Assembly (NCBI GenBank): GCA_964418645.1
Contig: CAYQME010000030.1
Coordinates: 1 to 29,280 of the forward strand
DNA: 29,280 nt
Direction of reading: 5' to 3'
Origin: JAADHG01 sp964418645
GTDB taxonomy: Bacteria > Bacteroidota > Bacteroidia > Flavobacteriales > Flavobacteriaceae
Of this stretch, positions 15,901-23,582 are shown piece after piece (position 1 is the first letter of the stretch; each line of letters starts with the position of its first letter). The position numbers were made by a program, and so were the translations under genes. The notes beneath the pieces are model-generated. The model was not told the origin of the DNA and searched no databases. It was given only the letters and a program-made list of their open reading frames with translations.

Positions 15901-17481
15901 TAAAGGCGGATTAGTGACTTGAGCAAATAATTGCTTAAAATAGTTATACAGCAATTGTGGGCGCTCAGATAATACAGCTATTGGCGTATCGCTTCCCATG
16001 GAGCCAATAGGCTCTTTGGCGTCTTGAGCCATTGGTAAAATAATAGTATTAATATCTTCCTGTGTATAACCAAAAACAACTTTTCGCTTATCTAATGATG
16101 CTTCATTTAAAAAGAGTGGACAATCATTATATGGAATATCCTTTAGTTTTATTAAATTATTATTTAACCATGTTCTATAAGGATGTTTAGCGGCAATGGT
16201 TTCCTTAATTTCTTCATCATTGACAATTCTACCTTCATTCATATTTACCAAAAACATTTTTCCAGGTTCTAAACGCCCATGATACTCCACATTTTTTGGA
16301 TCTATTTCAATAACACCAATTTCTGAAGACATAATTACATAACCATCTTTAGTTACCGAATATCGCGATGGTCTTAGTCCGTTTCTATCAAGCACAGCAC
16401 CAATATAATTACCATCCGTAAAAGGCACAGATGCAGGACCATCCCATGGTTCCATTAGACAAGAATTAAATTCGTAAAATGCTTTTTTTGCATCGGACAT
16501 TTCAGAATTTTTCTCCCAAGCTTCAGGAATGAGCATCATCATAACTTCGGGTAGATAACGCCCTGTCATTAATAAGAGTTCCACCACCATATCCATGGAT
16601 GCTGAATCCGATTTTTTAGGAAGCACTACTGGCAGAATAGTTTTAATTTCTTCCCCAAACCATTCACTTTGCATTAACTCTTCACGCGAAAGCATTCTTG
16701 AAACATTTCCTCTCAAGGTGTTTATTTCTCCATTATGACACATATATCTAAAGGGTTGAGATAAATCCCAAGTAGGAAATGTATTGGTTGAAAAACGTTG
16801 ATGTACTAAAGCAAGTCTTGTTATAAATAAAGGATCATTAAGATCTTTGTAGAATGATTTTATATCCTCTGGAATTAGTAATCCTTTATAAATAATGATT
16901 TTGGTGGATAGACTTGGCAAATAAAAAAAATCACTTTCTGATATTTTTGAACTTTGAATTTCATGTTCCGTTTTTTTTCTGGCAATAAATAGTTTCAGGT
17001 TAAATTGAAAATCGTTCTGTCTCTTTTCAGATTTACCAATAAAGATTTGCTTAATATACGGCTGGGTTGCTGCAGCAATCTCTCCTAAAACGGATGCGTC
17101 AACAGGAACATCTCTCCAGCCCAAAACTTTTAAGCCTTGTTCATTTATATGCTTTTCAAATACATTGATACAATAGAAGCGCTGGTTTTCCTTTTTTGGC
17201 AGAAACACATTGCTTGCTGCATATGAGCCTTCTTTAGGCAAATTAAATTCACAATTCGCAACAAAAAAGCCATGCGGAATATCAATTAATATACCTGCGC
17301 CATCACCTGTTTTTCCATCGGCACTTACAGCGCCTCGGTGTTCTAATTTTTCTAAAATTTGAAGTGCTTTATGTATAATGTCATTAGACTTATTTCCTTT
17401 TAGGCTACAAATAAATCCTGCCCCACAATTATCGTGTTCAAATTCTGGTAAATACATGCCTTGTTTCGTCAACATAATCAT
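12973..17481 (-). CDS. gltB: Glutamate synthase large subunit
   Basis: GltB makes two glutamates from glutamine and 2-oxoglutarate and is the main route from ammonium to glutamate when paired with glutamine synthetase. The 1502-residue protein has, in order, a class II amidotransferase domain starting at the conserved cysteine in HDNCGAGF (Cys19 from this start, exposed after removal of a short propeptide), a central domain, the FMN-binding synthase domain with GEGGENEDR and KPGEGGQLPG, the [3Fe-4S] motif CVMMRVCHLNTCPVG at about 1120-1135, and a C-terminal GXGXG helix domain with repeated glycines. The ATG at 17475 (two codons later) is an equally likely start, since relatives begin with a similar short leader. 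It is divergent from the porin-PII-Amt operon, fitting shared nitrogen control. Confidence 0.96.
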   Translation of the reverse strand: MIMLTKQGMYLPEFEHDNCGAGFICSLKGNKSNDIIHKALQILEKLEHRGAVSADGKTGDGAGILIDIPHGFFVANCEFNLPKEGSYAASNVFLPKKENQRFYCINVFEKHINEQGLKVLGWRDVPVDASVLGEIAAATQPYIKQIFIGKSEKRQNDFQFNLKLFIARKKTEHEIQSSKISESDFFYLPSLSTKIIIYKGLLIPEDIKSFYKDLNDPLFITRLALVHQRFSTNTFPTWDLSQPFRYMCHNGEINTLRGNVSRMLSREELMQSEWFGEEIKTILPVVLPKKSDSASMDMVVELLLMTGRYLPEVMMMLIPEAWEKNSEMSDAKKAFYEFNSCLMEPWDGPASVPFTDGNYIGAVLDRNGLRPSRYSVTKDGYVIMSSEIGVIEIDPKNVEYHGRLEPGKMFLVNMNEGRIVNDEEIKETIAAKHPYRTWLNNNLIKLKDIPYNDCPLFLNEASLDKRKVVFGYTQEDINTIILPMAQDAKEPIGSMGSDTPIAVLSERPQLLYNYFKQLFAQVTNPPLDGIREELITDISLTLGSDFNIFDINETHCQKLKIQNPVISKQDLDKIKSYKNPNFKIESIPILYNIEKGHNGLEDALENILESASEIIDKGTKIIILSDRNTSKSKAPIPALLACSFINSGLQKLGKRSQVSIIIESAEPREVHHFALLFGFGASAINPYMVNEIIEDQINDLNITSITPLEAIQNYNKAVGKGILKVMNKIGISTLNSYRGSQLFECIGINTLVVEKYFPNATTRIQGIGLHQIEKEINKRYTKAYKSQDIAANLDLEIGGQYRWRRNGEHHLFNPLSVVKLQESVRNNKPSTYKEYSKIINDQSEQLMTIRGLFEFANYDPIPIEDVEPWTNIVKRFKTGAMSYGSISKEAHENLAIAMNRIGGKSNSGEGGENEDRFYKNANGDWKNSAIKQVASGRFGVTSNYLTNASEIQIKMAQGAKPGEGGQLPGPKVNPEIAKTRNSTPYVGLISPPPHHDIYSIEDLSQLIYDLKSANREARINVKLVSEGGVGTVAAGVAKAKADVVLISGFDGGTGASPLTSLKHAGLPWELGLAEAQQTLVMNNLRNRIVVECDGQLKTGRDVAIACLLGAEEFGFATAPLVASGCVMMRVCHLNTCPVGIATQNPELRKKFKGKPEHVVNFMYFVAQELREIMAKLGFTTIEEMVGKVEKLNRSKAIDYYKAHGIDLSPILHKVEVDDNVQLCNTTTQGHNLKKALDFKIINKAHPALFRKEKIVLDFKITNEDRATGAILSNEISKIYGAQGLPENTLKINFEGSAGQSFGAFATKGLTLSVTGNTNDYIGKGLSGAKLIVKIPEEATFIPEENVIIGNVAFYGATSGEAYINGKAGERFCVRNSGVKTVVEGIGDHGCEYMTGGIVVILGEVGRNFGAGMSGGIAFVYDKNKTFKKLCNTEGLNLDPVNTSEDNTTLKKLIENHYNATLSPIAQRILEHWEKELPKFIKILPEEYKQALIKLEQENLITL

Positions 17482-17788
17482 TATTTTTAATAGTAATAGT
17501 GCCTGATTTTAAGGCTAATATATAGAGTTGAAGTCGAAACATAACAAACTGTAAATCATTATTCCGAGATTGAAAATATAGCAGCTTTAAAATGTAAAAT
17601 CTACAATTTCGATAGGCTGTTTTTGATAAATATGCAATTAATAAAAATTAGTTAAAATAGTATTATGTGTAAATTAAATGTAATAAAAATTAATATTTTT
17701 TGAATAAAAAATAACAATTCAACAAAATCATTAAAAATACCTCAAACATCAATTATTAAATTACAAATCGAAAACGTTTTTAAAATAG

Positions 17789-17810
17789 ATACCTATAAAA
17801 AGTAGGGTAT
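17789..17810. promoter_or_regulatory. Distal dyad upstream of the porin-PII-Amt operon
   Basis: ATACC, 12 nt, GGTAT is a 5-bp inverted repeat centred at 17799.5. It shares the C-C/G-G positions at the same distance from the centre with the proximal dyad, and the two centres are 52 bp apart, about five helical turns. Confidence 0.45.
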
Positions 17811-17841
17811 AAAATCATAATATCGTAAAAATAACATCAAT

Positions 17842-17861
17842 ACCCCTGATAAATTAGGGGT
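17842..17861. promoter_or_regulatory. Proximal dyad, candidate nitrogen-regulator operator
   Basis: ACCCCT, 8 nt, AGGGGT is a perfect 6-bp inverted repeat centred at 17851.5. It lies about 40 bp before the expected transcription start, where an activator touching RNA polymerase often binds, and it covers the place of the -33 element, which is poor here. Confidence 0.55.
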
Positions 17862-17877
17862 TAAATATATTTTCATA

Positions 17878-17885
17878 TAGTTTTG
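17878..17885 (+). promoter_or_regulatory. TANNTTTG -7 box of the porin-PII-Amt operon
   Basis: TAGTTTTG matches the Bacteroidota -7 consensus exactly. No TTG is found at the -33 spacing, suggesting a promoter that needs an activator. Transcription would start near 17891, about 22 nt before the porin ATG. Confidence 0.55.
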
Positions 17886-17913
17886 AAGCTTCATCAATCA
17901 AAAATCAACAGTT

Positions 17914-18897
17914 ATGAAACAATTATTTACAATGTTAATGTTATTTACAATTTCAACTTTAATTGCTCAAGAAGAAGCAAAAAAAAAGAAATCATTTGAT
18001 CTTAGTGCGAGTGTTGATGCTTACTACCGAACAAATTTAACAGCTCCGAATGACGTTAATCAAATATCTCCTGGGACATCGTTTGCAGACTTGTCCGGAT
18101 TTTCACTCGGAATGGCAAATATTATTGCTAGTTATGAGGGTGAAAAAGTAGGCTTTGTTGCTGATTTAGTGTTTGGGCTTAGAGGAGAGGCAGCTAGCAA
18201 CACAGAACTAAATCAAATATATGTTTGTTTGAATGTAAGTGAGACGGTAACCTTGACTATGGGAAAGTTTAATACTTTTTTGGGATATGAGGTCATTGCA
18301 TCAGCAGACAATTTTAATTATAGTACATCCTACTTGTTTTCTAACGGTCCATTTTCTCATACAGGATTAAAAGTTGACTTCCAGTTATCAAATGATTATA
18401 GTTTAATGCTAGGTATAATGAACCAAACAGATGTGACAGAATTTAATCCTGATGGTAGTTATGCTTTAGGAGCGCAATTAGGATATGCCGATCAGTTTTT
18501 GAACATATTGTACGACGATGCAGGTTTAGGTTTTGAGATAGACTATACTGGAGGATTCAATATTTCAGATCCCTTCTTCCTTGGGCTTAATGCAGCGTAT
18601 GCTGATAATGATGGTGAAGGTTTTTCTGGGGTTGCGTTATACCCTCAGTTATCAACTTCAGAGAGTTTTTCAATAGGTCTTCGTGGTGAATATTTTGAAG
18701 CAAGAAGTAATAACACAGATGACGATCCAAGCGTATTTGCTGTGACTTTAACAGGAAGTTACACGGTAGATGACTTAATTATAAAACCAGAACTACGAAT
18801 AGATAGTAGTTCTGATACTGTTTACATTAATAATAATCTCAATCCTACGAGCAGTTTAGCCTCATTTGTGCTTGCTGCTATATATACTTTTAACTAA
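17914..18897 (+). CDS. Outer membrane beta-barrel porin (BBP2/OmpL-like family)
   Basis: This 327-residue protein has a signal peptide (residues 1-19, ending LIAQ) followed by a lysine-rich stretch and then alternating strands typical of an outer-membrane beta-barrel, ending in IYTFN with a terminal aromatic residue near the end. It resembles the family of putative outer membrane beta-barrel porins (BBP2) found beside ammonium-transport genes in Bacteroidota. The sequence TMGKFNTFLGYEVIASADNF in the middle is characteristic of that family. It is the first gene of an operon with P-II (10-nt gap) and Amt (21-nt gap), so it probably lets ammonium or small nitrogen compounds cross the outer membrane under nitrogen limitation. 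That substrate is inferred only from context. Confidence 0.82.
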   Translation: MKQLFTMLMLFTISTLIAQEEAKKKKSFDLSASVDAYYRTNLTAPNDVNQISPGTSFADLSGFSLGMANIIASYEGEKVGFVADLVFGLRGEAASNTELNQIYVCLNVSETVTLTMGKFNTFLGYEVIASADNFNYSTSYLFSNGPFSHTGLKVDFQLSNDYSLMLGIMNQTDVTEFNPDGSYALGAQLGYADQFLNILYDDAGLGFEIDYTGGFNISDPFFLGLNAAYADNDGEGFSGVALYPQLSTSESFSIGLRGEYFEARSNNTDDDPSVFAVTLTGSYTVDDLIIKPELRIDSSSDTVYINNNLNPTSSLASFVLAAIYTFN

Positions 18898-18907
18898 AAT
18901 TTAAATC

Positions 18908-19246
18908 ATGAAAAAAATCGAAGCAATTATTAGAAAATCAAAATATCGCGAAGTAAAAGAAGCCCTTTATGATGTTGGAATCTCTTTTTTTTCCTACTGG
19001 GATGTGACTGGAAAAGGGAACGAAAAGGAAGGCCATGTATATAGAGGTGTTTCCTATAGCACAAGTGATATTCAGCGTCGAATTTTATCAATAGTTGTTA
19101 ATGATGAATTTGAAGAGGCAACCATTAATGCTATTTTGAGTTCAGCCGCAACAGGAGAGGTCGGTGACGGAAAAATATTTGTATCCGACATTAAGGAATG
19201 CTACAGAATACGAACAGGAGAAAAGGGGGGCAACACTTTAAAATAA
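18908..19246 (+). CDS. glnK: P-II nitrogen regulatory protein (GlnK/GlnB-type)
   Basis: P-II is a small trimeric sensor of 2-oxoglutarate and ATP/ADP that blocks Amt channels when nitrogen is plentiful. The 112-residue protein has the C-terminal signature TGEVGDGKIFV (82-92), Arg100 and Arg102 for nucleotide binding, and a T-loop with the tyrosine (Tyr50, matching the uridylylated Tyr51 of E. coli) in YRGVSYS. Unusual is the base of the T-loop: WDVTGKGNEKEG replaces the usual GFGRQKG pattern, so the glutamine that helps bind Mg-ATP and 2-oxoglutarate (Gln39) is Glu or Asn, and the loop is one residue shorter than in E. coli. It precedes amt, the usual glnK arrangement, so glnK is preferred to glnB. 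Confidence 0.9.
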   Translation: MKKIEAIIRKSKYREVKEALYDVGISFFSYWDVTGKGNEKEGHVYRGVSYSTSDIQRRILSIVVNDEFEEATINAILSSAATGEVGDGKIFVSDIKECYRIRTGEKGGNTLK

Positions 19247-19267
19247 GAATCAATCAAAATTTTAATT

Positions 19268-20497
19268 ATGGAATTATTAACTACAAATAATGTATGGATG
19301 ATGATCTGTACAGCACTCGTTTTCTTTATGCATTTAGGCTTTGCTTTTTTAGAAATTGGACTAACAAGACAAAAAAACACATTAAACATTCTGTTTAAAA
19401 ATATATTTATAATCACTATTGGGCTTTTACTGTATTGCTTGGTTGGATTTAACCTTATGTATCCAGGTGAATTTAACGGGTTTCTTGGCTTCGCAGGCTT
19501 TGGCTTGGATGCACCTTTGGTAGATGGAGCACTTGATTTAGCTTATAATGAAGGCTATACCTACTGGACAGACTTCTTATTTCAAGGCATGTTTGCTGCC
19601 ACAGCAGCAACAATCGTTTCAGGAGCAGTAGCCGAGCGTATGAAAATTGGATCTTTTATGATTTTTGCAACTATATATGTCGGCATCGTATATCCAATAG
19701 CTGGCTCATGGAAATGGGGTGGCGGATTCTTAAATAATTTAGAAACTCCATTTTACGATTTTGCTGGATCTACTTTGGTACACTCTGTTGGAGGGTGGGC
19801 AGCTTTAGTAGCGGTTTGTTTATTAGGCGCACGTATTGGAAAATTCAAGAATGGGAAATTACAGGCTATTCCAGGACATAATATTCCATTGGCAACCGCA
19901 GGCGTTTTAATACTGTGGTTAGGATGGTTTGGGTTTAATGGCGGCTCTGTACTTTCGGCTGACCCAGCATTAACCTCTTTAACTTTAGTAACTACTTGTT
20001 TAGCAGCTGCATCAGGTGGCGTGCTGGCCGCATTGGTTTCTTTTTTTAAATTCAAAAATCTTGACTTAACTATGTTTTTAAATGGAATATTGGGAGGATT
20101 GGTTGGCATTACCGCAGGAGCAGATCAAATGAGCCCCACCGACGCCATTTTAATTGGAGCAATTGCTGGGTCAATTATCGTATTTGCTGTATCATTAATT
20201 GATAAATTAAAATTAGATGACCCTGTTGGAGCCATTGCTGTACATTTAGTATGTGGCATTTGGGGAACATTAGCTGTTGGCATATTTGGTAAGTTAGCTG
20301 GAATGAATCAGTTTATTAGTCAATTGATTGGTGTTGCATCGTATGCTGCAATTTGTATTACCTCATCTTTTGTCATTATTTATTTAATGAAGAAAACCGT
20401 TGGCATAAGAGTTTCAGAAAAAGAAGAATTAGAAGGTTTAGATACGCATGAACATGGTATGAATGCTTATCCTGACTTTAGATTAAATGAACATTAA
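19268..20497 (+). CDS. amtB: Ammonium transporter
   Basis: Amt is an inner-membrane trimer that conducts ammonium. The 409-residue protein has about eleven hydrophobic helices. Key residues are visible: Asp164 in DFAGST at the recruitment site, the pore twin histidines His172 (STLVHSVGG) and His326 (AVHLVCGIWG), and the conserved cytoplasmic tail GLDTHEHGMNAYPDF, which interacts with P-II. There is no cleavable signal peptide. It is the last gene of the porin-glnK-amtB operon and is followed by a strong terminator. Control is probably both transcriptional, at the operon promoter, and by direct block by the P-II protein made from the gene upstream. Confidence 0.95.
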   Translation: MELLTTNNVWMMICTALVFFMHLGFAFLEIGLTRQKNTLNILFKNIFIITIGLLLYCLVGFNLMYPGEFNGFLGFAGFGLDAPLVDGALDLAYNEGYTYWTDFLFQGMFAATAATIVSGAVAERMKIGSFMIFATIYVGIVYPIAGSWKWGGGFLNNLETPFYDFAGSTLVHSVGGWAALVAVCLLGARIGKFKNGKLQAIPGHNIPLATAGVLILWLGWFGFNGGSVLSADPALTSLTLVTTCLAAASGGVLAALVSFFKFKNLDLTMFLNGILGGLVGITAGADQMSPTDAILIGAIAGSIIVFAVSLIDKLKLDDPVGAIAVHLVCGIWGTLAVGIFGKLAGMNQFISQLIGVASYAAICITSSFVIIYLMKKTVGIRVSEKEELEGLDTHEHGMNAYPDFRLNEH

Positions 20498-20520
20498 CCT
20501 ATATTGAGTTTGAGTTAGTC

Positions 20521-20554
20521 AAAAAAACCTGAAGTTAAAACTTCAGGTTTTTTT
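20521..20554. terminator. Bidirectional terminator between amtB and ppc
   Basis: AAAAAAACCTGAAG, loop TTAAAA, CTTCAGGTTTTTTT is a perfect 14-bp inverted repeat with T runs in both directions, 23 nt after amtB and 107 nt after the end of ppc on the other strand. No nearer terminator for ppc was seen. Confidence 0.9.
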
Positions 20555-20661
20555 ATAATCTAAATACTAAAAAAGAGGAATGCTTGACAATGTCATCTTT
20601 TAGTTTAAAACTCCCCATCAACAGATTACTTCACTATGTTCGCAATGACGTTAACCTAATT

Positions 20662-23247
20662 TTAAGCTGAATTTCTACTAGCATTAATATTTCCAAAGAG
20701 CGAACGCGTTACAATTTTTTCAAAGATATTAAGTTGCTCTGCATCTTTGATTTTAGCTTTTTCTAATTCCTGAATTTTTTTGAGTGCGTATTGCTGTATG
20801 GTTAAAAGCGGGAGCACAATAGATTCGCGAACCTCAATTGAAGCTTGTCCAGCAGGTTCATTTTCCATTAATTGGTTATAACCAGTTAATTTTAAAAGCA
20901 ATCTCTTCGTGGTCAGGTATTCTTCATAGATAATAGTCCAAAAAGCACCAAACTCCTCATCTTCTGCCATGTATTTGGTTAAATCTAAAAACGATTTGGT
21001 TAAAGACATCATACTATTTTCTAAAAGCGTTTTAAAGAAATTAGAGTTTTGATAGAGTTGTATTACTTTTTCCCATTCGTTAATGTCTTCATAGGCTTTT
21101 AAAGCTGTTCCTACTCCGAAAAAACCAGGAACATTCTGCTTTAATTGGCTCCATGATCCTACAAAAGGGATAGCTCTTAGGTCAGAAAAAATTAGCGTAT
21201 CAGATTTTGAACGTTTAGACGGTCTGCTTCCAATATTTGTTTTGGCATAGTATTTTAAAGTACTCATGCGTTCTAAATATGGTATAAACATGGGATGGCT
21301 CTTAAAATTTTGATAGGCTTCATAGCTAATTTCTGCCAAATCATTCATTACCATTCCATCATCTTGAGATAAACCTTGTTTGGTGTTCGTCAAACGGTTT
21401 GAAATTCCAGAACTAATTAGTTGTTCTAAATTATATTGCGATGAATCTAAGGTTCCAAAATTTGAGCTTATGGTTTGCCCTTGAATGGTTAGTTGCACTT
21501 CTTTGTCTTCAATGGTTGGCCCTAACGATGCATAAAATTGATGCGTCTTTCCTCCGCCTCTAGCAGGAGGACCACCTCGACCATCAAAAAACACAACGCT
21601 AATATTGTGCTTTTTAGAAATCTCTGTTAATTGTTCTTTAGCTTTAAAAATCGCCCAATTTGCCATTAAGTAACCACCATCTTTGGTGCCGTCGGAGAAA
21701 CCTAGCATAATGGTTTGCTTATTTCCTCTGGTATCTAAATGCCCTTTGTAAGCTGTATTGGTGTATAACTCAGCCATGACTTGCGACGCATTTTCAAGAT
21801 CAGTAATAGTCTCAAATAATGGCACAATATCTATAGTCAAATTCTCGTGAAAAGCTACAAGCTTTAACATTGTAAATAGTTGCATTACATTTAATGCTGT
21901 TTGATTATTGCTAATAATATATCGGTTTGCTCCTCGTTCTCCATTGCAGTTTTGAACTTGCTTTACCACCTCAATGGTTTTTAAAGTATTAATAACCATC
22001 TCATCTTCTAAAATAGACATATCTATACTACCATTTATTGTAGATAAAATTGCTATTTGCTCTTTTTCCGATAAGGTATTATAGTTATCAGGAAATAATT
22101 TACAGTTGTGTTTAATTGTAGATTCCACCATGAGACTAAATACGTCATGATGCACGCGACTATCCTGTCTAATATCTAGCGTAGCAAAAAAGAAACCAAA
22201 AAGATGTACTTTATTTATTAAGTTATTTAACTCATCAATATATAAGGATTGATGGTCGTTTATAATTACTTGTTTAATGGCTAATAATTCTGCTTTAAAT
22301 TCGGCAAGCATAATCCCGTTTTTGGTGTCCAAATTCCCGATACTTTGAAATATCTTATTCTCTAAAACACTTAGTTGTTCCGGAATATCTTTAAAGGTTA
22401 GTTTTCGTTTAAGAACCCTAAGATCTTTATAATAATTTTTAAGAATGGTATGTTTAAGTCTTTTCGCTACTTTTAAAGTTGTTTCTGGCGTAACATAAGG
22501 ATTTCCATCCCTATCCCCTCCTGGCCAAAAACCAATATTAATAATCTCGTTATCAATGGTTTTTTCTTCAAAAATATTTTGTTGAATATAATTATAGATA
22601 TCACCAAAAGCATCATAAAACACGTTTTCTAAATACCAGATAAGATTAACAGCCTCGTCATAAGGTGTTGGTTTTTTATGTTTAAAAAATGGGGTTTTTC
22701 CTAATTGCGCTAGTAAATTTGTAATCGTATCTAAATCATTTTTTTTAATCGCATCGGTTAAATCTGTAATTATCCCTAAAACTGTTCCAGGGTAAAACTG
22801 TGTAGGATGCGCTGTTAAAACGATACGCACCTTAAATTCTCCTAAATACCGTTGTAGGTCTTCTAGTTTATTTTCAGAAAAGGCAGATTCTTTAAGACTC
22901 CTCAGCGTTCCAATACCGTCCATATTATTCACAATAGGAAAAGCAGCATCTTCTATAGCATCAAATAAAACAACTTGTCTTTCTATGTATTGAATAAATC
23001 GAAACAAAAGGGTAATTTGACTTTTTTTAGAACGTCTAGCTTGATATTTTTTAAAAAAGGTATCGACAATTATTGTAGGATTATCGCCGTTAGCAAATCC
23101 TTTTTTGCAAGTTTCATGAAATAACGGAAGTAGCACCCCTGTCTTGGTAATAGTATCGAAAGGCAATGTCATGAAAATACTATTGTATATCCGGTACTTA
23201 GATAATACACTTTGTTTAAATCGGGTTAACTTTGGTTGTATAGACAT
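20662..23247 (-). CDS. ppc: Phosphoenolpyruvate carboxylase
   Basis: PEP carboxylase adds bicarbonate to PEP to form oxaloacetate, refilling the TCA cycle. The 861-residue protein carries the catalytic histidine in VLTAHPTQ (His147), GFWPGGDRDGNPYV at about 239-252, the glycine-rich loop FFDGRGGPPARGGG, GFSDGTKDGGY, and a C-terminus ending NINASRNSA, which corresponds to the usual N-I-x-x-x-R-N-[T/S] end. The loop variant PARGGGKTH differs from the GRGGxP of proteobacteria but is, as far as I recall, normal for Bacteroidota. The ATG at 23247 is used; an internal Met (residue 26, MTLPFDTI) is a possible alternative start. It stands alone, divergent from metK. Confidence 0.95.
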   Translation of the reverse strand: MSIQPKLTRFKQSVLSKYRIYNSIFMTLPFDTITKTGVLLPLFHETCKKGFANGDNPTIIVDTFFKKYQARRSKKSQITLLFRFIQYIERQVVLFDAIEDAAFPIVNNMDGIGTLRSLKESAFSENKLEDLQRYLGEFKVRIVLTAHPTQFYPGTVLGIITDLTDAIKKNDLDTITNLLAQLGKTPFFKHKKPTPYDEAVNLIWYLENVFYDAFGDIYNYIQQNIFEEKTIDNEIINIGFWPGGDRDGNPYVTPETTLKVAKRLKHTILKNYYKDLRVLKRKLTFKDIPEQLSVLENKIFQSIGNLDTKNGIMLAEFKAELLAIKQVIINDHQSLYIDELNNLINKVHLFGFFFATLDIRQDSRVHHDVFSLMVESTIKHNCKLFPDNYNTLSEKEQIAILSTINGSIDMSILEDEMVINTLKTIEVVKQVQNCNGERGANRYIISNNQTALNVMQLFTMLKLVAFHENLTIDIVPLFETITDLENASQVMAELYTNTAYKGHLDTRGNKQTIMLGFSDGTKDGGYLMANWAIFKAKEQLTEISKKHNISVVFFDGRGGPPARGGGKTHQFYASLGPTIEDKEVQLTIQGQTISSNFGTLDSSQYNLEQLISSGISNRLTNTKQGLSQDDGMVMNDLAEISYEAYQNFKSHPMFIPYLERMSTLKYYAKTNIGSRPSKRSKSDTLIFSDLRAIPFVGSWSQLKQNVPGFFGVGTALKAYEDINEWEKVIQLYQNSNFFKTLLENSMMSLTKSFLDLTKYMAEDEEFGAFWTIIYEEYLTTKRLLLKLTGYNQLMENEPAGQASIEVRESIVLPLLTIQQYALKKIQELEKAKIKDAEQLNIFEKIVTRSLFGNINASRNSA

Positions 23248-23446
23248 TATCTTTTCTAGTGAATTAATATCTAAAAGTACTAAAGCTAATGCAATAGCAC
23301 ATATTATAGTTAGACTTTTGCGCTTCTTTCAATAATGACAACTAATATTAATAAATCACGAAAAAAGAAGATGTAAATCCGTGTTTTTAATAATCACTAC
23401 TTTGTTAAACTCACTAAACTTTATTTCATAGTTATAATATTATATG

Positions 23447-23454
23447 TACTTTTG
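23447..23454 (+). promoter_or_regulatory. TANNTTTG -7 box of metK
   Basis: TACTTTTG is an exact match to the Bacteroidota -7 consensus. Transcription would start near 23460, just before the 5' side of the riboswitch P1 stem at 23468, as expected for an aptamer at the transcript 5' end. No clear -33 TTG is seen. Confidence 0.6.
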
Positions 23455-23467
23455 CCCCTTATAATAA

Positions 23468-23517
23468 GAGGAAAGATTTGACAGATTGCAACCTCAAAAA
23501 AAATTGCTAAAGAACTG
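23468..23517 (+). ncRNA. SAM-II-like (SAM-alpha) riboswitch aptamer upstream of metK
   Basis: The leader contains the conserved blocks of the SAM-II pseudoknot as I recall them: GATTTG, then ACAG, then ATTGCA, an A-rich linker and GCTAAA. GAGG (23468-23471) pairs with CCTC (23492-23495) as P1, and CAG (23482-23484) can pair with CTG (23515-23517) in the place where relatives have CC with GG, a compensatory change. The position in front of S-adenosylmethionine synthetase fits feedback control by the product. P1 is only 4 bp with unpaired A residues, so the match is not perfect, and no covariance-model search could be run. Confidence 0.72.
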
Positions 23518-23532
23518 TGTAATCTACCGTTG

Positions 23533-23552
23533 AGATTTTCGTCAAATCTTTT
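23533..23552 (+). terminator. Candidate terminator/switching hairpin of the metK leader
   Basis: AGATTT (23533-23538), loop TCGTC, AAATCT (23544-23549) followed by TTT forms a small AT-rich hairpin. Its right arm is part of GTCAAATCTTT (23541-23551), which pairs perfectly over 11 bp with AAAGATTTGAC (23472-23482) inside the aptamer. The two pairings exclude each other. The hairpin is weak for an intrinsic terminator, so control could be by another mechanism. Confidence 0.5.
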
Positions 23553-23582
23553 ATATTATTAATCTAATAATTATAGATATTT

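Larger units (their letters stand above)
17482..17913. other. Divergent intergenic control region between gltB and the porin-PII-Amt operon
   Basis: These 432 bases contain no gene. The half next to gltB (17482-17640) must hold its promoter, but only a weak minus-strand match (TACAGTTTG, one extra spacer base) near 17547-17555 is visible. The middle (17640-17760) is extremely AT-rich. The half next to the porin has two dyads and a TANNTTTG box, listed separately. Confidence 0.7.
23248..23582. other. Divergent intergenic region between ppc and metK
   Basis: No gene lies in these 335 bases. The right part holds the metK promoter box and a riboswitch-like leader, listed separately. The left part (23248-23400) should hold the ppc promoter, but no minus-strand TANNTTTG box was found. 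Confidence 0.7.

Noticed and set aside
17501..17515. GCCT/AGGC hairpin upstream of gltB
   Set aside because: Only a 4-bp stem with a 7-nt loop and no support from neighbouring sequence; too weak to call.
20600..20656. Repeat-like sequence with ATTACTTC and GCAATGACG between amtB and ppc
   Set aside because: It resembles a common dispersed intergenic repeat in memory, but the window has no second copy and the pairing within it is weak.
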